Origin: Bosea sp. BIWAKO-01
Lineage (GTDB): Bacteria; Pseudomonadota; Alphaproteobacteria; Rhizobiales; Beijerinckiaceae
Assembly (NCBI RefSeq): GCF_001748145.1
Contig: NZ_BCQA01000001.1
Location: 6,226,501 to 6,290,500 of the forward strand
Length of the DNA: 64,000 nucleotides
Direction: 5' to 3'
A program made the translations under genes and the position numbers. The notes under the pieces were generated by a model that saw nothing but the letters and a program-made list of their open reading frames with translations, was not told the origin of the DNA and searched no databases. Positions 16,809 to 26,525 of this stretch are shown one piece after another; positions within the stretch are counted from its first letter, which is position 1, and every line of letters begins with the position of its first letter.

Positions 16809-17244
16809 GGTGATATTCCTCTGGCGGATATTCCGGACCGGGGCGGTGCCCACAGCGACAATCTCGTTGTGCACTGCACATAAGCCGAGCTGCCCGCCGC
16901 AAACAGGGGCATCAATTCAGCTCTGATATGCGCCCATCGCATGAATAGCTTGTTAATCAGTGATTTGTTCGCCCAATCATGCGATGAGCGCATCGTTCGT
17001 TTCAAATGCAACCGATGTTCCGCTTAGTAAACGGGCTATGGCCGAAAGCAGGAATTCACCGCGTTGGGGGCAGTGTCGTTCGGATCGGAATGCGCTCGCG
17101 GACGACTGTTTCGCGCACCGGATGTGCGTGCCGCAGCCGGTGCGGGCAGCCCCTTAATTTAAAGAGATCCGCGAAATGCAACAGTCGATGGGATAGACTT
17201 CAACCGACCCCGGTGCGACCCGAACTGACTGCGGGGAGGACGTA
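16809..17244. other. Intergenic between divergent DUF1127 and DUF2270 genes
   Basis: Should hold promoters for both genes. An AT-richer patch near 16915-16980 (GCTTGTTAATCAGTGATTTG) is a candidate. GCGGGGAGGACGTA before 17245 is the DUF2270 ribosome site. No further gene seen. Confidence 0.4.
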
Positions 17245-17925
17245 ATGGCCGGAGCTGATACGGCCCAACAGCGTCGGAAGCTCACAAACGCTGAGTTCTC
17301 GGCGCTCGCACATCTCTATCGCGGCGAAATCTACCGCAGCACAGTCTGGCGCACCCGATTGGACACCACGACCAACTGGGCGGTCGTGACATTGGGCGTG
17401 GCCCTTTCCATCACGTTCTCGTCACCGAACGCTTCGCCGCTGCCACTGGTTCTGGTCGGCATCCTGATCCTGTTCTTTCTCATGCTTGAAGCGCGCCGCT
17501 ATCGCTATTTCAATGTCTGGCGAGCCCGGGCGCGGTGGCTTGAAAAGCACCTGTTTGCCCCGATGCTCAAGGACGGCAATCTCCATCTGGAAGACGGCTG
17601 GCAGAAGGTCCTCGCCGAGGACTATTGGTACCCGCACCACCACATTTCTTTCATGACCGCGGTTGGCCGCCGGATGCGGCGCAACTATCTCTGGCTCCTG
17701 CTGATCCAGACCGTGTCCTATATCGGCAAGCTGATCGTGCATCCGGTCCCGCTCGCCACGCTGGATCAATTTTGGCGCCGGGCCGATGTGGGACCGATCC
17801 CAGGGGAGATCGTGACGGCAGCAGGGGTGATCTATCTTGGCGCCTGGCTCGGTATTGCACTGTGGAGTGAGTGGAACGATCGGATCAGGTTCGGACGGGC
17901 GCCAAGCGCCAGCGGTATGGGATAA
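17245..17925 (+). CDS. DUF2270 integral membrane protein
   Basis: A 226-residue protein with the DUF2270 layout: N-terminal SALAHLYRGEIYRSTVWRTRLD, two closely spaced TM helices (about 47-63 and 68-86), the ARRYRYFNVWRARARWLEKH motif, a cytosolic loop (EDYWYPHHHISFMTAVGRRM) and two C-terminal TM helices (about 150-168 and 192-212). Function unknown; the family is widespread in proteobacteria. The start is supported by GGGGAGGACGTA. Confidence 0.85.
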   Translation: MAGADTAQQRRKLTNAEFSALAHLYRGEIYRSTVWRTRLDTTTNWAVVTLGVALSITFSSPNASPLPLVLVGILILFFLMLEARRYRYFNVWRARARWLEKHLFAPMLKDGNLHLEDGWQKVLAEDYWYPHHHISFMTAVGRRMRRNYLWLLLIQTVSYIGKLIVHPVPLATLDQFWRRADVGPIPGEIVTAAGVIYLGAWLGIALWSEWNDRIRFGRAPSASGMG

Positions 17926-18407
17926 TTCCTGCATGCCGGACCTTCGAACGTGTCCCTCCAGGTCTCACGGCTTGCCGTTAGCGGGGGCACCTCGATCAGG
18001 GCTTGCGCCTTACGCGCCGGTCAAGCTCGACGACAAGCTGTCTGCCGGCGAGGGACACAATCGGGCGGTCGTTTCTCGGCGTGGTGACGGCCGCCGCTTC
18101 ACGTTTGCGAACTCGTATTGATTTGGCAATGAGCGAAAGTCCGCTTTCCCGCAGGCGCCCAATCTCTGCAACTGGCGCTGGCGGTAGCGCCTTCACGCGC
18201 TTTGAACGCTGCAGCTGCTGGCGACCGACTTTGCCGCAGCGCCATCATTGGTAATCGCTGCAAAGATGCCAATCCACGGACTATCCACGATGTGGGGCAA
18301 TCCAGACGCCGACGCCGCAACGGACGCAGCATTTCGCGCCGTTTGATACCCGCAGGCGATCTGATTATGGTCCCAGCCGAGGCATTTACACGCCCAGAGG
18401 AAGCAGC
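17926..18407. other. Intergenic, no confident gene
   Basis: Contains a minus-strand frame of 66 codons at 17996-18196 rich in Arg/Val with no clear ribosome site or homology; not called. AGAGGAAGCAGC at the right end is the ribosome site of the gene at 18408. Confidence 0.4.
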
Positions 18408-18884
18408 ATGATGCGCGCCTTGGGGACGGCTCTGTGCGCAGCCGCTATTGGAACGGTTGCAGTTCCTGCAACAGCAGCCGGGGATTTTCCACTTGCCTCT
18501 TGCGCTACCTGGAATGGAACCATCGTCGAGCGCGAGGGTATCGACACCAGAACCGCAATGATCAAGGGCATCATCACGAAAGCGGATCTTCAGGAATACT
18601 GCGAGCGTGACCCAGGAGGTGAGGTCAAGCCGCCCGGCAGCAGGTCAGGCATCAGCCAGTGCGTGGCGCGCTATCTCAAGTCTGAAAGTGGCTCAGAACT
18701 CCTTGCGATGGCGAACTGCCCCGCTGGCTTGCTTGAATTCCAGTACGGGTCCAACTCGCCACGCCATCTGAAATTTCCGCTTCGATCAAATGCCGACGTT
18801 TCATGCGCTTCTGGTAATCCGCCGCTGATCGCGCAGTTCAAATTGCTTTGTCCGAAAGCGGCCAGTCGGATGCGGTTGAAGTAG
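18408..18884 (+). CDS. Secreted hypothetical protein, 158 residues
   Basis: Signal peptide MMRALGTALCAAAIGTVAV cleaved after ATAA. The mature part has six cysteines (SCATWNG, EYCERDPGG, SQCVARYL, ANCPAG, VSCASG, LLCPKA), so it is a disulfide-bonded periplasmic or secreted protein. No known domain recognised. Two tandem ATGs (18408, 18411) follow AGGAAGCAGC. Confidence 0.65.
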   Translation: MMRALGTALCAAAIGTVAVPATAAGDFPLASCATWNGTIVEREGIDTRTAMIKGIITKADLQEYCERDPGGEVKPPGSRSGISQCVARYLKSESGSELLAMANCPAGLLEFQYGSNSPRHLKFPLRSNADVSCASGNPPLIAQFKLLCPKAASRMRLK

Positions 18885-19097
18885 AAAAGAGCACCCTTTG
18901 CGCCAGGTTTCCGGGCGTTGGCGCTTGCGCCCCCCCGCCGACGACCTGAACGCCGAGGAGAATATCATCGGTCGAGCACGGTGTTCATGGTGTTCCGGAA
19001 GGCCTAAAGTGACCCGCGGGGCTGTTGATCCTTTGGGACGAAGCAGACCTGTTCCCCGCTGGTTCGCTCCCGAAGAAGACCCAGGGAGGATCACGCA

Positions 19098-19910
19098 ATG
19101 AACCGAGGGATCTGTCTGCATCCGCGCGCTGCGCTCACAAGGTCCGCGCTCGGCCTTCTCGCCACCATCGCCATGACAGGCGTTTCGCCGCCTGTCGCAG
19201 CGGCGGAGGAGGGTGACGCCCGGAGCATCGTGAAGGCCATGGCGGACTTCGTCAGCCGCCAGGAGAACCTGTCCGTAAAGTTCGATACCGATGTCGAGGT
19301 GGTGACCCCGGCCGTCGAGAAGATCCAGTTCAGCGCCTCGGGCGAGGCCACCATGAGCCGCCCGAACAAGTTTCGCATCAGCCGGACTGGCGGCTATGCC
19401 GATGTCGAACTGATCTCCGACGGTTCAAGCGTGACGGTCTTCGACCGCGGCGGAAACCGGTTCGCACAGGTTCCTGCCGTCGGTTCCTTCGACACCGTCG
19501 TCGACAAGCTCCGAAACGAAACCCTGCTCGAAATTCCAGGCGCGGACCTTCTTCTGTCGAAGCCCTACGAGGCGCTGATGGCCGGCGTGCTGGAGGCCAA
19601 GCATCTCGGCCGCGGCGTCGTCGGCGGCGTTGAATGCGAGCATCTCGCCTTCCGCAATCTCGACACCGACTGGCAGCTCTGGGTCGAGGTCGGTGACCGG
19701 CCGCTGCCGTGCAAATACGTCATCACCAGCAAGGCGGTTGGTGCCGCGCCCCAGTACACGCTGCGGCTCAGGGACTGGAAGACCGGCGTCAGCCCGGCGC
19801 CGGATGCGTTCGCATTCAAGCCGCCGGAGGGCGCCAGCGGCGTTGCGATCACCCTGCTCAAGGACATTGACGAAATTCCAGCCGGCGTCGTTCCCGGAGG
19901 TCAGAAATGA
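19098..19910 (+). CDS. DUF2092 periplasmic protein (LolA/RseB-like fold)
   Basis: A 270-residue exported protein with a signal peptide to about residue 36 (VSPPVAAAEEG). DUF2092 features: IVKAMADFVSRQENLSVKFD, an amphipathic beta-sheet region (RPNKFRISRTGGYADVELIS), KPYEALMAGVLEAKHLGRGV, and CEHLAFRNLDTDWQLWVE near the end. The fold resembles the lipoprotein carriers LolA/RseB, suggesting binding of a hydrophobic ligand, but the function is unknown. The start follows AGGGAGGATCACGCA. It overlaps the next gene by 4 bp (ATGA), so the pair is coupled. Confidence 0.85.
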   Translation: MNRGICLHPRAALTRSALGLLATIAMTGVSPPVAAAEEGDARSIVKAMADFVSRQENLSVKFDTDVEVVTPAVEKIQFSASGEATMSRPNKFRISRTGGYADVELISDGSSVTVFDRGGNRFAQVPAVGSFDTVVDKLRNETLLEIPGADLLLSKPYEALMAGVLEAKHLGRGVVGGVECEHLAFRNLDTDWQLWVEVGDRPLPCKYVITSKAVGAAPQYTLRLRDWKTGVSPAPDAFAFKPPEGASGVAITLLKDIDEIPAGVVPGGQK

Positions 19911-20209
19911 ACAGGTCAGCTTTGAAGTTCATGTCCCGCGCCGCGCTCGCGGTGTTGGCCGGCGGCGTGGCCCTGCTCTGGAGCGGAGACATATCCGTTC
20001 CATCGGGCGCGTTCACCAGTCAGGCGCAGGCGAGGATCGGGCGACCGTTGACGCCGATGAGCTATGCCGGCGTGGCCCGCCGGACCACCCGCAGGGGTGT
20101 CGCCTACGGGGCGGCCGCCGGAGCCGCGGCGGCAGGGGCGTATTATTACGCGCCTGGCTGCCAGCAGGTCGTGAACTCCTACGGCCAGATCGTCTACCAA
20201 TGTCCGTAG
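19907..20209 (+). CDS. Small exported protein coupled to DUF2092
   Basis: A 100-residue protein with a signal or anchor helix (about 8-25; LAVLAGGVALLWSG), a basic Arg-rich middle (GVARRTTRRG), an Ala/Gly-rich glycine-zipper-like hydrophobic run (AYGAAAGAAAAGAYYY) and a C-terminal pair of cysteines (PGCQQVVNSYGQIVYQCP). The start ATG overlaps the DUF2092 stop. Function unknown; the arrangement implies it works with the DUF2092 protein at the envelope. Confidence 0.75.
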   Translation: MNRSALKFMSRAALAVLAGGVALLWSGDISVPSGAFTSQAQARIGRPLTPMSYAGVARRTTRRGVAYGAAAGAAAAGAYYYAPGCQQVVNSYGQIVYQCP

Positions 20210-20388
20210 GCGGCCCGCTCTCGGGGCGCGTGTCGATCGCGGCTTCCGCCGGTGGATGAGTAAAGCCCGCTTCCAGTGCTCGCACGCCGTCGGAGCCCAT
20301 TTCGGCTTGACCCCGAGGCGCTTCCAGTCGGCGAGACGGACGCCCGGGGCCGCATCTTCCATGCCGGCTTCATCGACCGCGTCCCGGA

Positions 20389-21450
20389 TTACGTCCCCGG
20401 CGTCGCTTCGACGATGCTCACGTCGGAGCTGGTGGGGATCACCCGCGTCAGGCGGAAGCCGGCCTTGGCGAGGAGCTGGCGGTATTCCTCCTCCGTTCGC
20501 TCCTGGCCGCCGGGCAGCACCAGCATCACCATGTCGAGCACCTTGCCGGGATGGGGCGTGTCGCCGGCGGGCAGCACCATCTCCACCAGCAGCAGCCGCC
20601 CGTCGGGCTGCATGGCCTTGCGGACATGGCGCAGGATGGTGAGGCACTGCTCCTCGCTCCAGTCGTGAATGACGTGGGACAGCACATAGGCGTCGCCGCC
20701 AGCGGGGACCGTCTCGAAGAAGTCGCCTGCCTCGATCGCCACGCGCGCCTGCACGCGCCGTTCCGCCAGCAGCGCCGGCGCGTCGGCCACCACATGGGGT
20801 CGGTCGAACAGGATGCCGCGCGGCCCCTCGTGCCGCGCCAGGATCGCCGCGATCAGGTTGCCGGTGGCGCCTCCTACGTCGACGACGGTGCCGAAGGTCG
20901 AAAAGTCATAGGCCTCCGCGACAGCGGGCGGCTCCCGGCCGTGGAAGCCCACCATCGTCTCGCTGAACAGCGAGGCCTCGTCCGGATGCCGGCCGAGATA
21001 GTCGAAGAGCGGCACGCCCTGCGCCTTCTCGAACGCCGTCCGGCCGGTCTGCAAGGAATAGGCGATGTCGTCGAAGGCCCCCGCGAACCAGGGGCTTCCG
21101 ATTGTGAGGATGGTGGCCCGCGCCGAACCGGGCGCGCCCGTCTTCAGCGCCTCCCCCAGCGCCGTCAGGGCAAAGCGCTGCCCGGCCTGCTCGGCAAGCA
21201 CGCCCAGGCTGGCGAGACAGCGCATGAAGCGATGGAGCGAGGGCGCATGGAGCCCGAGCGGGACGGCCAGGTCCTCGGCACTGCGAGGGCCGGGCGCCAG
21301 GTGATCGGCCAGGTCCAGCCTCGCCGCTGCGTAGACCAGACGCGAAACCCAGGCGGCCGTCGCCATCTGGATCAGCGTGACATGCGGGGGAGGCTCCTGC
21401 GGTGCCGCGGTAGGCGCAAGGGTCGAAGCGGCGTGGGGCGTGTCGTCCAT
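20389..21450 (-). CDS. SAM-dependent O-methyltransferase, Methyltransf_2 type
   Basis: A 353-residue protein with an N-terminal dimerisation winged helix (about 25-110; MATAAWVSRLVYAAARLDLA) and a Rossmann methyltransferase domain (about 130-330). The SAM motif is VVDVGGATGNL; HVIHDWSEEQC carries the His-Asp pair typical of plant-type O-methyltransferases. The substrate is probably a small phenol, but no biosynthetic neighbours point to it. The start at 21450 (MDDTPHAAS) is preceded by GGGAGAGTACC. Confidence 0.88.
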   Translation of the reverse strand: MDDTPHAASTLAPTAAPQEPPPHVTLIQMATAAWVSRLVYAAARLDLADHLAPGPRSAEDLAVPLGLHAPSLHRFMRCLASLGVLAEQAGQRFALTALGEALKTGAPGSARATILTIGSPWFAGAFDDIAYSLQTGRTAFEKAQGVPLFDYLGRHPDEASLFSETMVGFHGREPPAVAEAYDFSTFGTVVDVGGATGNLIAAILARHEGPRGILFDRPHVVADAPALLAERRVQARVAIEAGDFFETVPAGGDAYVLSHVIHDWSEEQCLTILRHVRKAMQPDGRLLLVEMVLPAGDTPHPGKVLDMVMLVLPGGQERTEEEYRQLLAKAGFRLTRVIPTSSDVSIVEATPGT

Positions 21451-21498
21451 GGTACTCTCCCGAGAGGCCGAGGATGGACTGGTGGCGCAACCATGAAA

Positions 21499-21595
21499 CA
21501 TCGCCCCGAAAGGTGGATTGCAGCTTTCGGGGCAAGACCAGTGCAAGCACAAAAGGTCGGATCATCTGATCGGATGCGATGTCCGGTCCGACGAC
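21499..21595 (+). repeat. Dispersed ~97-bp intergenic repeat, copy B
   Basis: Starts CATCGCCCCGAAAGGTGG and ends GGTCCGACGAC. It is collinear with copies at 7341-7438 and 55690-55783 and is the most diverged of the three. It lies about 50 bp upstream of the O-methyltransferase start. Confidence 0.7.
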
Positions 21596-21790
21596 CCAGG
21601 ATATCACGCCCGGCCAACGCCGGCACGGCATTGATGAGGTTGAATCATCTTCGGGCAGGTCGACGGGTTCGCGATCTGCTGCGGCTCCAGCGCGGAGGGA
21701 ACGACGCGGGCGAATGCAGGCCAGGACAGGCTCGTCCCGGTTCCGGCATGGCGAGCTGGCGGCCGATGAGCATGCGTTGAGGTTCGGCCC

Positions 21791-22450
21791 TCACCAGATG
21801 CCCGGAACGAGCCGCCATCGGACCCGCGCGGCGTATTCCGAATAGCCTGCAAGCTCGACCTGAAGAATGCGATCCTCCGTGATGGCGCGATGGAGCAGGA
21901 ATGGCAGGCTGAACATCAAGATGAGCGCAGCCGCGAGCCACGATCCGAGGGCGGGCCCGCTTGCCACCAGGATCAGAATCCCGGCGCTGTAACCGGGATG
22001 GCGGACGAAGGCGTAGGGTCCCGTGGTGACGACGTGGTGGCCACGATCGGTCTGGATGCGAATGACCGAGGAGAAGAACCGGTTCACGCGCATGGCCCAG
22101 AGTGCCAGGGCGTAGCCGGCGCCGACCGTGAACAGGCACATGCCCTGCAGCCAGCCGGGTACGTTGTCGCTCCAATGGAAACGGCCACGGTCGAGTCCGG
22201 CAACGATCCAATGCAGGAACAGGATCAGCGAGAAGGCCCTCAATGCGAGTGGCGGTTTGTTGCCGCCCGGCCGCATGCGTTCGCGCAGCAGGTCCGGATC
22301 GAGCGCTGCGAACGAAACGATCATGACGACGGCGAGGATTGCCAGATACGTCCAAAAGCCCGGGATGGCGAGCGTGCCGGCGCTTGCGAACAGCGCGATG
22401 GCCGCAGCAACCACGAACAAGCCTGCCTCCAGGTAAGCCGAGATCGGCAT
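21791..22450 (-). CDS. Isoprenylcysteine carboxyl methyltransferase-family membrane protein
   Basis: A 219-residue integral membrane protein with about five or six TM helices. The SAM-binding signature of the ICMT/PEMT superfamily is at about 140-155: VTTGPYAFVRHPGYSAG, with a C-terminal EDRILQVELAGYSEYAARV motif (the Glu-Tyr pair typical of the family). It methylates an unknown lipid or small hydrophobic acceptor at the inner membrane. Confidence 0.85.
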   Translation of the reverse strand: MPISAYLEAGLFVVAAAIALFASAGTLAIPGFWTYLAILAVVMIVSFAALDPDLLRERMRPGGNKPPLALRAFSLILFLHWIVAGLDRGRFHWSDNVPGWLQGMCLFTVGAGYALALWAMRVNRFFSSVIRIQTDRGHHVVTTGPYAFVRHPGYSAGILILVASGPALGSWLAAALILMFSLPFLLHRAITEDRILQVELAGYSEYAARVRWRLVPGIW

Positions 22451-22687
22451 CGGCTACTCCTTCATTTCAGGAGACGCGAGGTGATGCCACGCGTGGCCCT
22501 GCATCCCCTGCCGCACTCATCGTCAGCGTCCGCAACGGGTCGCGACCCGGCCGCGAGGCCACCGCGCCCAGCTGCTCCCTCACCTCCCCTGGTCGCGACG
22601 AGACTGAGGCAGGAGCGTTGCGTGCGCATTTCGCGCTCCCCGGCCCGCCCGAGCGCTTCGTCTCGCCCGGCGGCCCTCGCCGGATCA

Positions 22688-23350
22688 TCAGGCCGATGGA
22701 GCCAAACCGTAGGTCGCAAGCACAGCTGCGTAGAAACAGCCGGACGCCACGAGGACGAAGGCGTGCCAGATGGCGTTCTGGAACGGAAGGCTCTGCCAGA
22801 GGTGGAACAGGACGCCCACCGAGTAGAGAACGCCGCCCGCCAGCATGAGCCACAAGGTGACCGCCGGAAACTGCGCAACCAGCTCCCACACGATCACGCC
22901 GCTCCAACCGAGGCAGAGATAGAGCACGATCGAAACACGATCGAACCGGCCCGGCAGGGCAAGCTTGAGCAGGACGCCGCCAAGTGTCGCGATCCAGACG
23001 GCAGCCAACAGCGCTTGCGCCACAACGGCTTCGCCGAGCTTCATCAGGAAGGGGGTGTAGGTCCCGGCAATCAGGACGAAGATGGCCGAATGATCGAAGC
23101 GTCGCAGCAGCCATTTCATGGGCGACACCGGCCACATGTTGTAGAGGGCGGAAACGCTGAGAACGGCAAGCAAAGCGACGCTGTAGATCCCGACGGAAAT
23201 CAGATCGGACAGCGAAGCCGTCGCGAGCACTCTCGCGATCAGGATGGCGACCGCGCCCAGCCCCAGGGCGATGCCAAGCACATGGACGGCGCCGTCGGCC
23301 CAAAGCTCGGCGCGGGTGAAATCGAAGCGTCCATGCGTTGGCTGGCGCAT
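22688..23350 (-). CDS. trhA: Hemolysin III/PAQR family membrane homeostasis protein
   Basis: A 220-residue protein with seven predicted TM helices. Family metal-site motifs: WADGAVHVLGIALG (His in TM1), ALYNMWP, RRFDHSAIFVLIAGTYTPF and a C-terminal IWHAFVLVA, giving the conserved His and Asp. Relatives maintain membrane fluidity; the older name hemolysin III is misleading. The start at 23350 follows CTGAAGGAATCTGAC. Confidence 0.85.
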   Translation of the reverse strand: MRQPTHGRFDFTRAELWADGAVHVLGIALGLGAVAILIARVLATASLSDLISVGIYSVALLAVLSVSALYNMWPVSPMKWLLRRFDHSAIFVLIAGTYTPFLMKLGEAVVAQALLAAVWIATLGGVLLKLALPGRFDRVSIVLYLCLGWSGVIVWELVAQFPAVTLWLMLAGGVLYSVGVLFHLWQSLPFQNAIWHAFVLVASGCFYAAVLATYGLAPSA

Positions 23351-23430
23351 GTCAGATTCCTTCAGGAATTGTCGGGAGATCGGGAAAGATCGCCCCCCCC
23401 CTCGCCCACACGATCGGAGCGGGAGATCTC

Positions 23431-23685
23431 CTATCGCCGTGACAAGCGCCTGTCATTCAAGCGCAGTTTTGAGCGATACGCACGCCCGATTCCGATCGCA
23501 GACGTCCCGGCCGCGAGGCGCGATAACCTCTGCTGCGCGGCCGCCAGTTTCTCCCTCACCATCAACTCGGCCTCGCGGCCAGCGGCCGATCCGCCGGCTG
23601 ACAGCCTGATGGTGCGCAGCCATATCGCCTGATGCGCTTCAGCGGCGAGCATCGAGAGCTCGTACTGGGGAGGCCTGCGGCTCAC
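23431..23685 (-). CDS. Conserved small hypothetical protein
   Basis: An 84-residue, mostly helical cytosolic protein (YELSMLAAEAHQAIWLRTIR, then EAELMVREKLAAAQQRL, ending YRSKLRLNDRRLSRR). This layout resembles short uncharacterised proteins of Hyphomicrobiales. It starts immediately downstream of the stop of the 70-residue gene at 23686, so the two are probably co-transcribed. Function unknown. Confidence 0.5.
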   Translation of the reverse strand: MSRRPPQYELSMLAAEAHQAIWLRTIRLSAGGSAAGREAELMVREKLAAAQQRLSRLAAGTSAIGIGRAYRSKLRLNDRRLSRR

Positions 23686-23898
23686 TCAGCCCGTCCCGGC
23701 GTCAACGTCCTTGCGCGGCTTGGCCGAGGGCAGTGCACCAGCCCCTGGCGTCGCGTCATGGTTCGTCGAGCCCTCCTTCACATGGGGGCCTGCCGCGGAC
23801 ATCGTCTTGTCGGGCTTCCCGACGGGCTTCTTGTCCGTGCCTTCAATCTTTGCACGGGCGCGGTCGAATTCGCTGTCTGGTTTCTTGGCGTCGGTCAT
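23686..23898 (-). CDS. Small disordered hydrophilic protein
   Basis: A 70-residue, Lys/Asp/Pro-rich protein without hydrophobic core (MTDAKKPDSEFDRARAK, ...PSAKPRKDVDAGTG). The start at 23898 follows AAAAGGACAGTTCG, so it is preferred over an in-frame Met eight codons upstream. Composition resembles small stress-associated disordered proteins. No specific role can be given. Confidence 0.6.
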   Translation of the reverse strand: MTDAKKPDSEFDRARAKIEGTDKKPVGKPDKTMSAAGPHVKEGSTNHDATPGAGALPSAKPRKDVDAGTG

Positions 23899-24716
23899 CG
23901 AACTGTCCTTTTGATCGCACACGGATTTCGGCTGGCATCGTGGCGGCGGATCGCCGGGTCACCGCTTCCGGGGAAGCAGAGGTAAACGCCGTGCACTCGG
24001 CGCTATGCACTGTGCGATCGTTCGATGTGTTGTCGCGCCGACAGATCGATCAACCCGCCCTGTCTAGGCCTTCCTCAAGGCGATGGCCGAGTTCATGAGG
24101 GTGCGAGCCGCATCTCGTCTTAACCCGGCAGCACGCCCGGATGTTCCGGGTTTCCGCAATCGCAACGCAGCAAGCTGACGCAAGCCCTGGGGAGCACGGG
24201 AAAGCTCGCTGCGCATCGAAACGGCCCAAGCCCCCCCTCTCCTGCCGGGAATTCAGGCTCCAGGTTGCGAAGCTCGTGACGTTTGGCGAACAGCCGGTGC
24301 GTCTCTTCGCGCTGCGCGCCGACGAGGTCTCGGCGGAAAGCCAATTCGACTACCGGTTAAGCGGATTGAAGAGGACATCGGGGTGCGGATGTAGACGCCT
24401 CGCGAACGCGCGGGAGCGCAGGGATCTCCCGATTTGTTTGATCTCGCGCCCCCCCCCGCCTGGCGGTGGGACGCTTGCGGAAACCGTGAAGCGCCACAAG
24501 GACGGGGGATTCGCCCTAACTTGCGGCCAATCGGTGACCGACCACAAGTTGCTCCCCCGCCCCGATCGCGGCAAACTCACGAGCGTGTTTGGGCATGACC
24601 GGATGCCCAGTGAAAAGCAATTTGGCCCAGCCTGCTCAAAAGTCATCTTGAGACTGCATTCGGATCAAACACTGCAATACAATAGATGTCCCAGAGACCA
24701 CCCGACGGGGAGGGCA
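23899..24716. other. Long intergenic region, no gene recognised
   Basis: An open frame extends upstream of the cyclase start through this region, but its translation is low-complexity and unlike a cyclase N-terminus. C-rich homopolymer tracts occur near 24451. Presumably it includes the cyclase promoter. Nothing else supported. Confidence 0.4.
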
Positions 24717-26525
24717 ATGGCCAAAATCGAACCTCAGGCTTCGCGCAGGCGCCTGGCGGCCGTGTTAGCCGCAGATGTCGCTGGGTATTCCAAACTGATG
24801 GGTGAAGACGAGGACGGCACGATCCAAAGCCTCAAGGGGCATCAGGACGCTATCTTTCCTTTGATTTCCGAGAGCGACGGCACGATCGTCGATTTAGCGG
24901 GGGACGGCATTCTTGCCATTTTTGACAGCGTGGTCGCTGCTGTCCGCTGCGCCATTGCGATCCAAGAGACGGTGGCGGCAAGAAATCGCGGCATACCAGG
25001 AGAGAAGGCGCTTCGATTCCGGATGGGCGTTCATTCAGGTGATGTGGTCTATGACGGCGCACGGGTTTACGGGGATGACGTCAATATCGCCGCGCGGCTG
25101 GAGACATCTGCTGAACCTGGGACAATATCTATCAGCTCTGTGGTTCGCGACGAGATAAATAACAAGATAGATACGTCATTTACATACAAAGGCAACATGA
25201 TCTTTAAGAATATAAATCGTCCCATCAGAACCTACAGCATCGATCCCGGACGCAAATCCAACATTCACTGCTTATATGATTCAGAGCTATCCAGAGAGAA
25301 AATTACTCTTTCTATTCCAGACAAACCATCTATCGCTATTATTCCATTTCAGGACACGAGCATTGATCCTCAACAAGCGTATTTCGCTGACGGCGTGGTG
25401 GATGAGATCATTCATATGCTCGGAAGCGTCAGTGAACTATTCGTCATCGCTCGTGCGTCAATCATTGGTTTCTCGCGCGCCCCCGTAGACGCGCGCTCAA
25501 TCGGACGTGAACTTGGCGTGCGATACGTATTATCCGGCAGTATCGGGTGGGACGATAATCGCCTGCGTATCATTACCGAGCTCAGCGATACCCTTTCAGG
25601 TCAAATTATTCGTACGGACCGTTACGATAGCCAATTCGAGAATTTATTTGAACTCCAGGGGCGCATCTCGGTTCAAGTGCTTCGCTCCATTGCGCCACGT
25701 GTGCGTGAACGCGAATTGAAGCGTGCGCAACGCAAACCGCCGGAGAATCTGACTGCCTATGACCGACTACTGCAAGCCCAGGCGCTTTCGGATCGCATGG
25801 AGTTTGCGGAGCACATTCGCGCCGAAGAGCTCCTCCGCGAAGCCATTCAAATTGATCAGTATTATGCCGCCGCCTATACCGCCTTGGCACATTTGTACGT
25901 ATTCCGGATTGGAGAGGGCTGGTCGCGGGATGTAGAAGCTGACGCGGCAGAGGCAGCCAATGCTGCGCAAACGGCCATGGATCTGGACGGCAACGACCCA
26001 ATGGCCGTCGCAATATTTGGCTATGTTCTCTCTTACATGCGCCGTGAGCACGACCGTGGGTTGATGTTCATTGAACAAGCGTTGAACATCGGCCCGAATG
26101 CGGCGGGCGCCTTGGCGCTGGGTAGTGCAGCAGCGAGTTTCATTGGCGACGGAGCGCTCGCCGTTCAACGCGCAGAGTTGGCACTCCGCCTTTCGCCTTT
26201 GGATGCGCACGTATTTTGGTACGAGGGGGTTTTGGCGCAGGCTCACTACGTCGATGGCAATTTTGATGAAGCGCTCAAATGGGCCGTCCGTTCATCGCAC
26301 CATTCAAGGTCGGGGTTCTTCAACATGCGCACCAGAACGGCAACCTTGGTGGCATTGGGCAAGCTCGAGGAAGCCGCTGATGTCGCAAGACAAATCATGC
26401 GAGCGTCGCCTGCGTTTTCTCTGTTGAGCTATCGAAAGCGGTGTCCGTTCGTACCGGCCGTGCTTGAGCCCTGGATCGAGCGCCTGCGTCGTGCCGGACT
26501 GCCGGACGAAGCGCCTCAGACCTGA
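24717..26525 (+). CDS. Class III adenylate/guanylate cyclase with TolB-like and TPR-like C-terminus
   Basis: A 602-residue protein. The cyclase domain (about 10-180) has metal Asp residues D20 (LAADVAGYSKLMGE) and D63 (VDLAGDGILAIFD), and GDDVNIAARLET. A central region (about 215-345; KPSIAIIPFQDTS, YFADGVVDEIIHML, VRYVLSGSIGW) matches the TolB-like N-terminal domain often fused to rhizobial cyclases. The C-terminal half (about 370-580) is helical repeats of TPR type (EHIRAEELLREAIQIDQYYA). It makes cAMP or cGMP in response to an unknown cue. The start follows ACGGGGAGGGCA. Codon use becomes AT-richer than its neighbours from 25150 on, suggesting horizontal origin. Confidence 0.88.
   Translation: MAKIEPQASRRRLAAVLAADVAGYSKLMGEDEDGTIQSLKGHQDAIFPLISESDGTIVDLAGDGILAIFDSVVAAVRCAIAIQETVAARNRGIPGEKALRFRMGVHSGDVVYDGARVYGDDVNIAARLETSAEPGTISISSVVRDEINNKIDTSFTYKGNMIFKNINRPIRTYSIDPGRKSNIHCLYDSELSREKITLSIPDKPSIAIIPFQDTSIDPQQAYFADGVVDEIIHMLGSVSELFVIARASIIGFSRAPVDARSIGRELGVRYVLSGSIGWDDNRLRIITELSDTLSGQIIRTDRYDSQFENLFELQGRISVQVLRSIAPRVRERELKRAQRKPPENLTAYDRLLQAQALSDRMEFAEHIRAEELLREAIQIDQYYAAAYTALAHLYVFRIGEGWSRDVEADAAEAANAAQTAMDLDGNDPMAVAIFGYVLSYMRREHDRGLMFIEQALNIGPNAAGALALGSAAASFIGDGALAVQRAELALRLSPLDAHVFWYEGVLAQAHYVDGNFDEALKWAVRSSHHSRSGFFNMRTRTATLVALGKLEEAADVARQIMRASPAFSLLSYRKRCPFVPAVLEPWIERLRRAGLPDEAPQT

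Noticed and set aside
23392..23401. C10 homopolymer upstream of trhA as a phase-variable switch
   Set aside because: It lies 42-51 bp upstream of the start with no recognisable promoter spacing, and C tracts are common in this GC-rich DNA.
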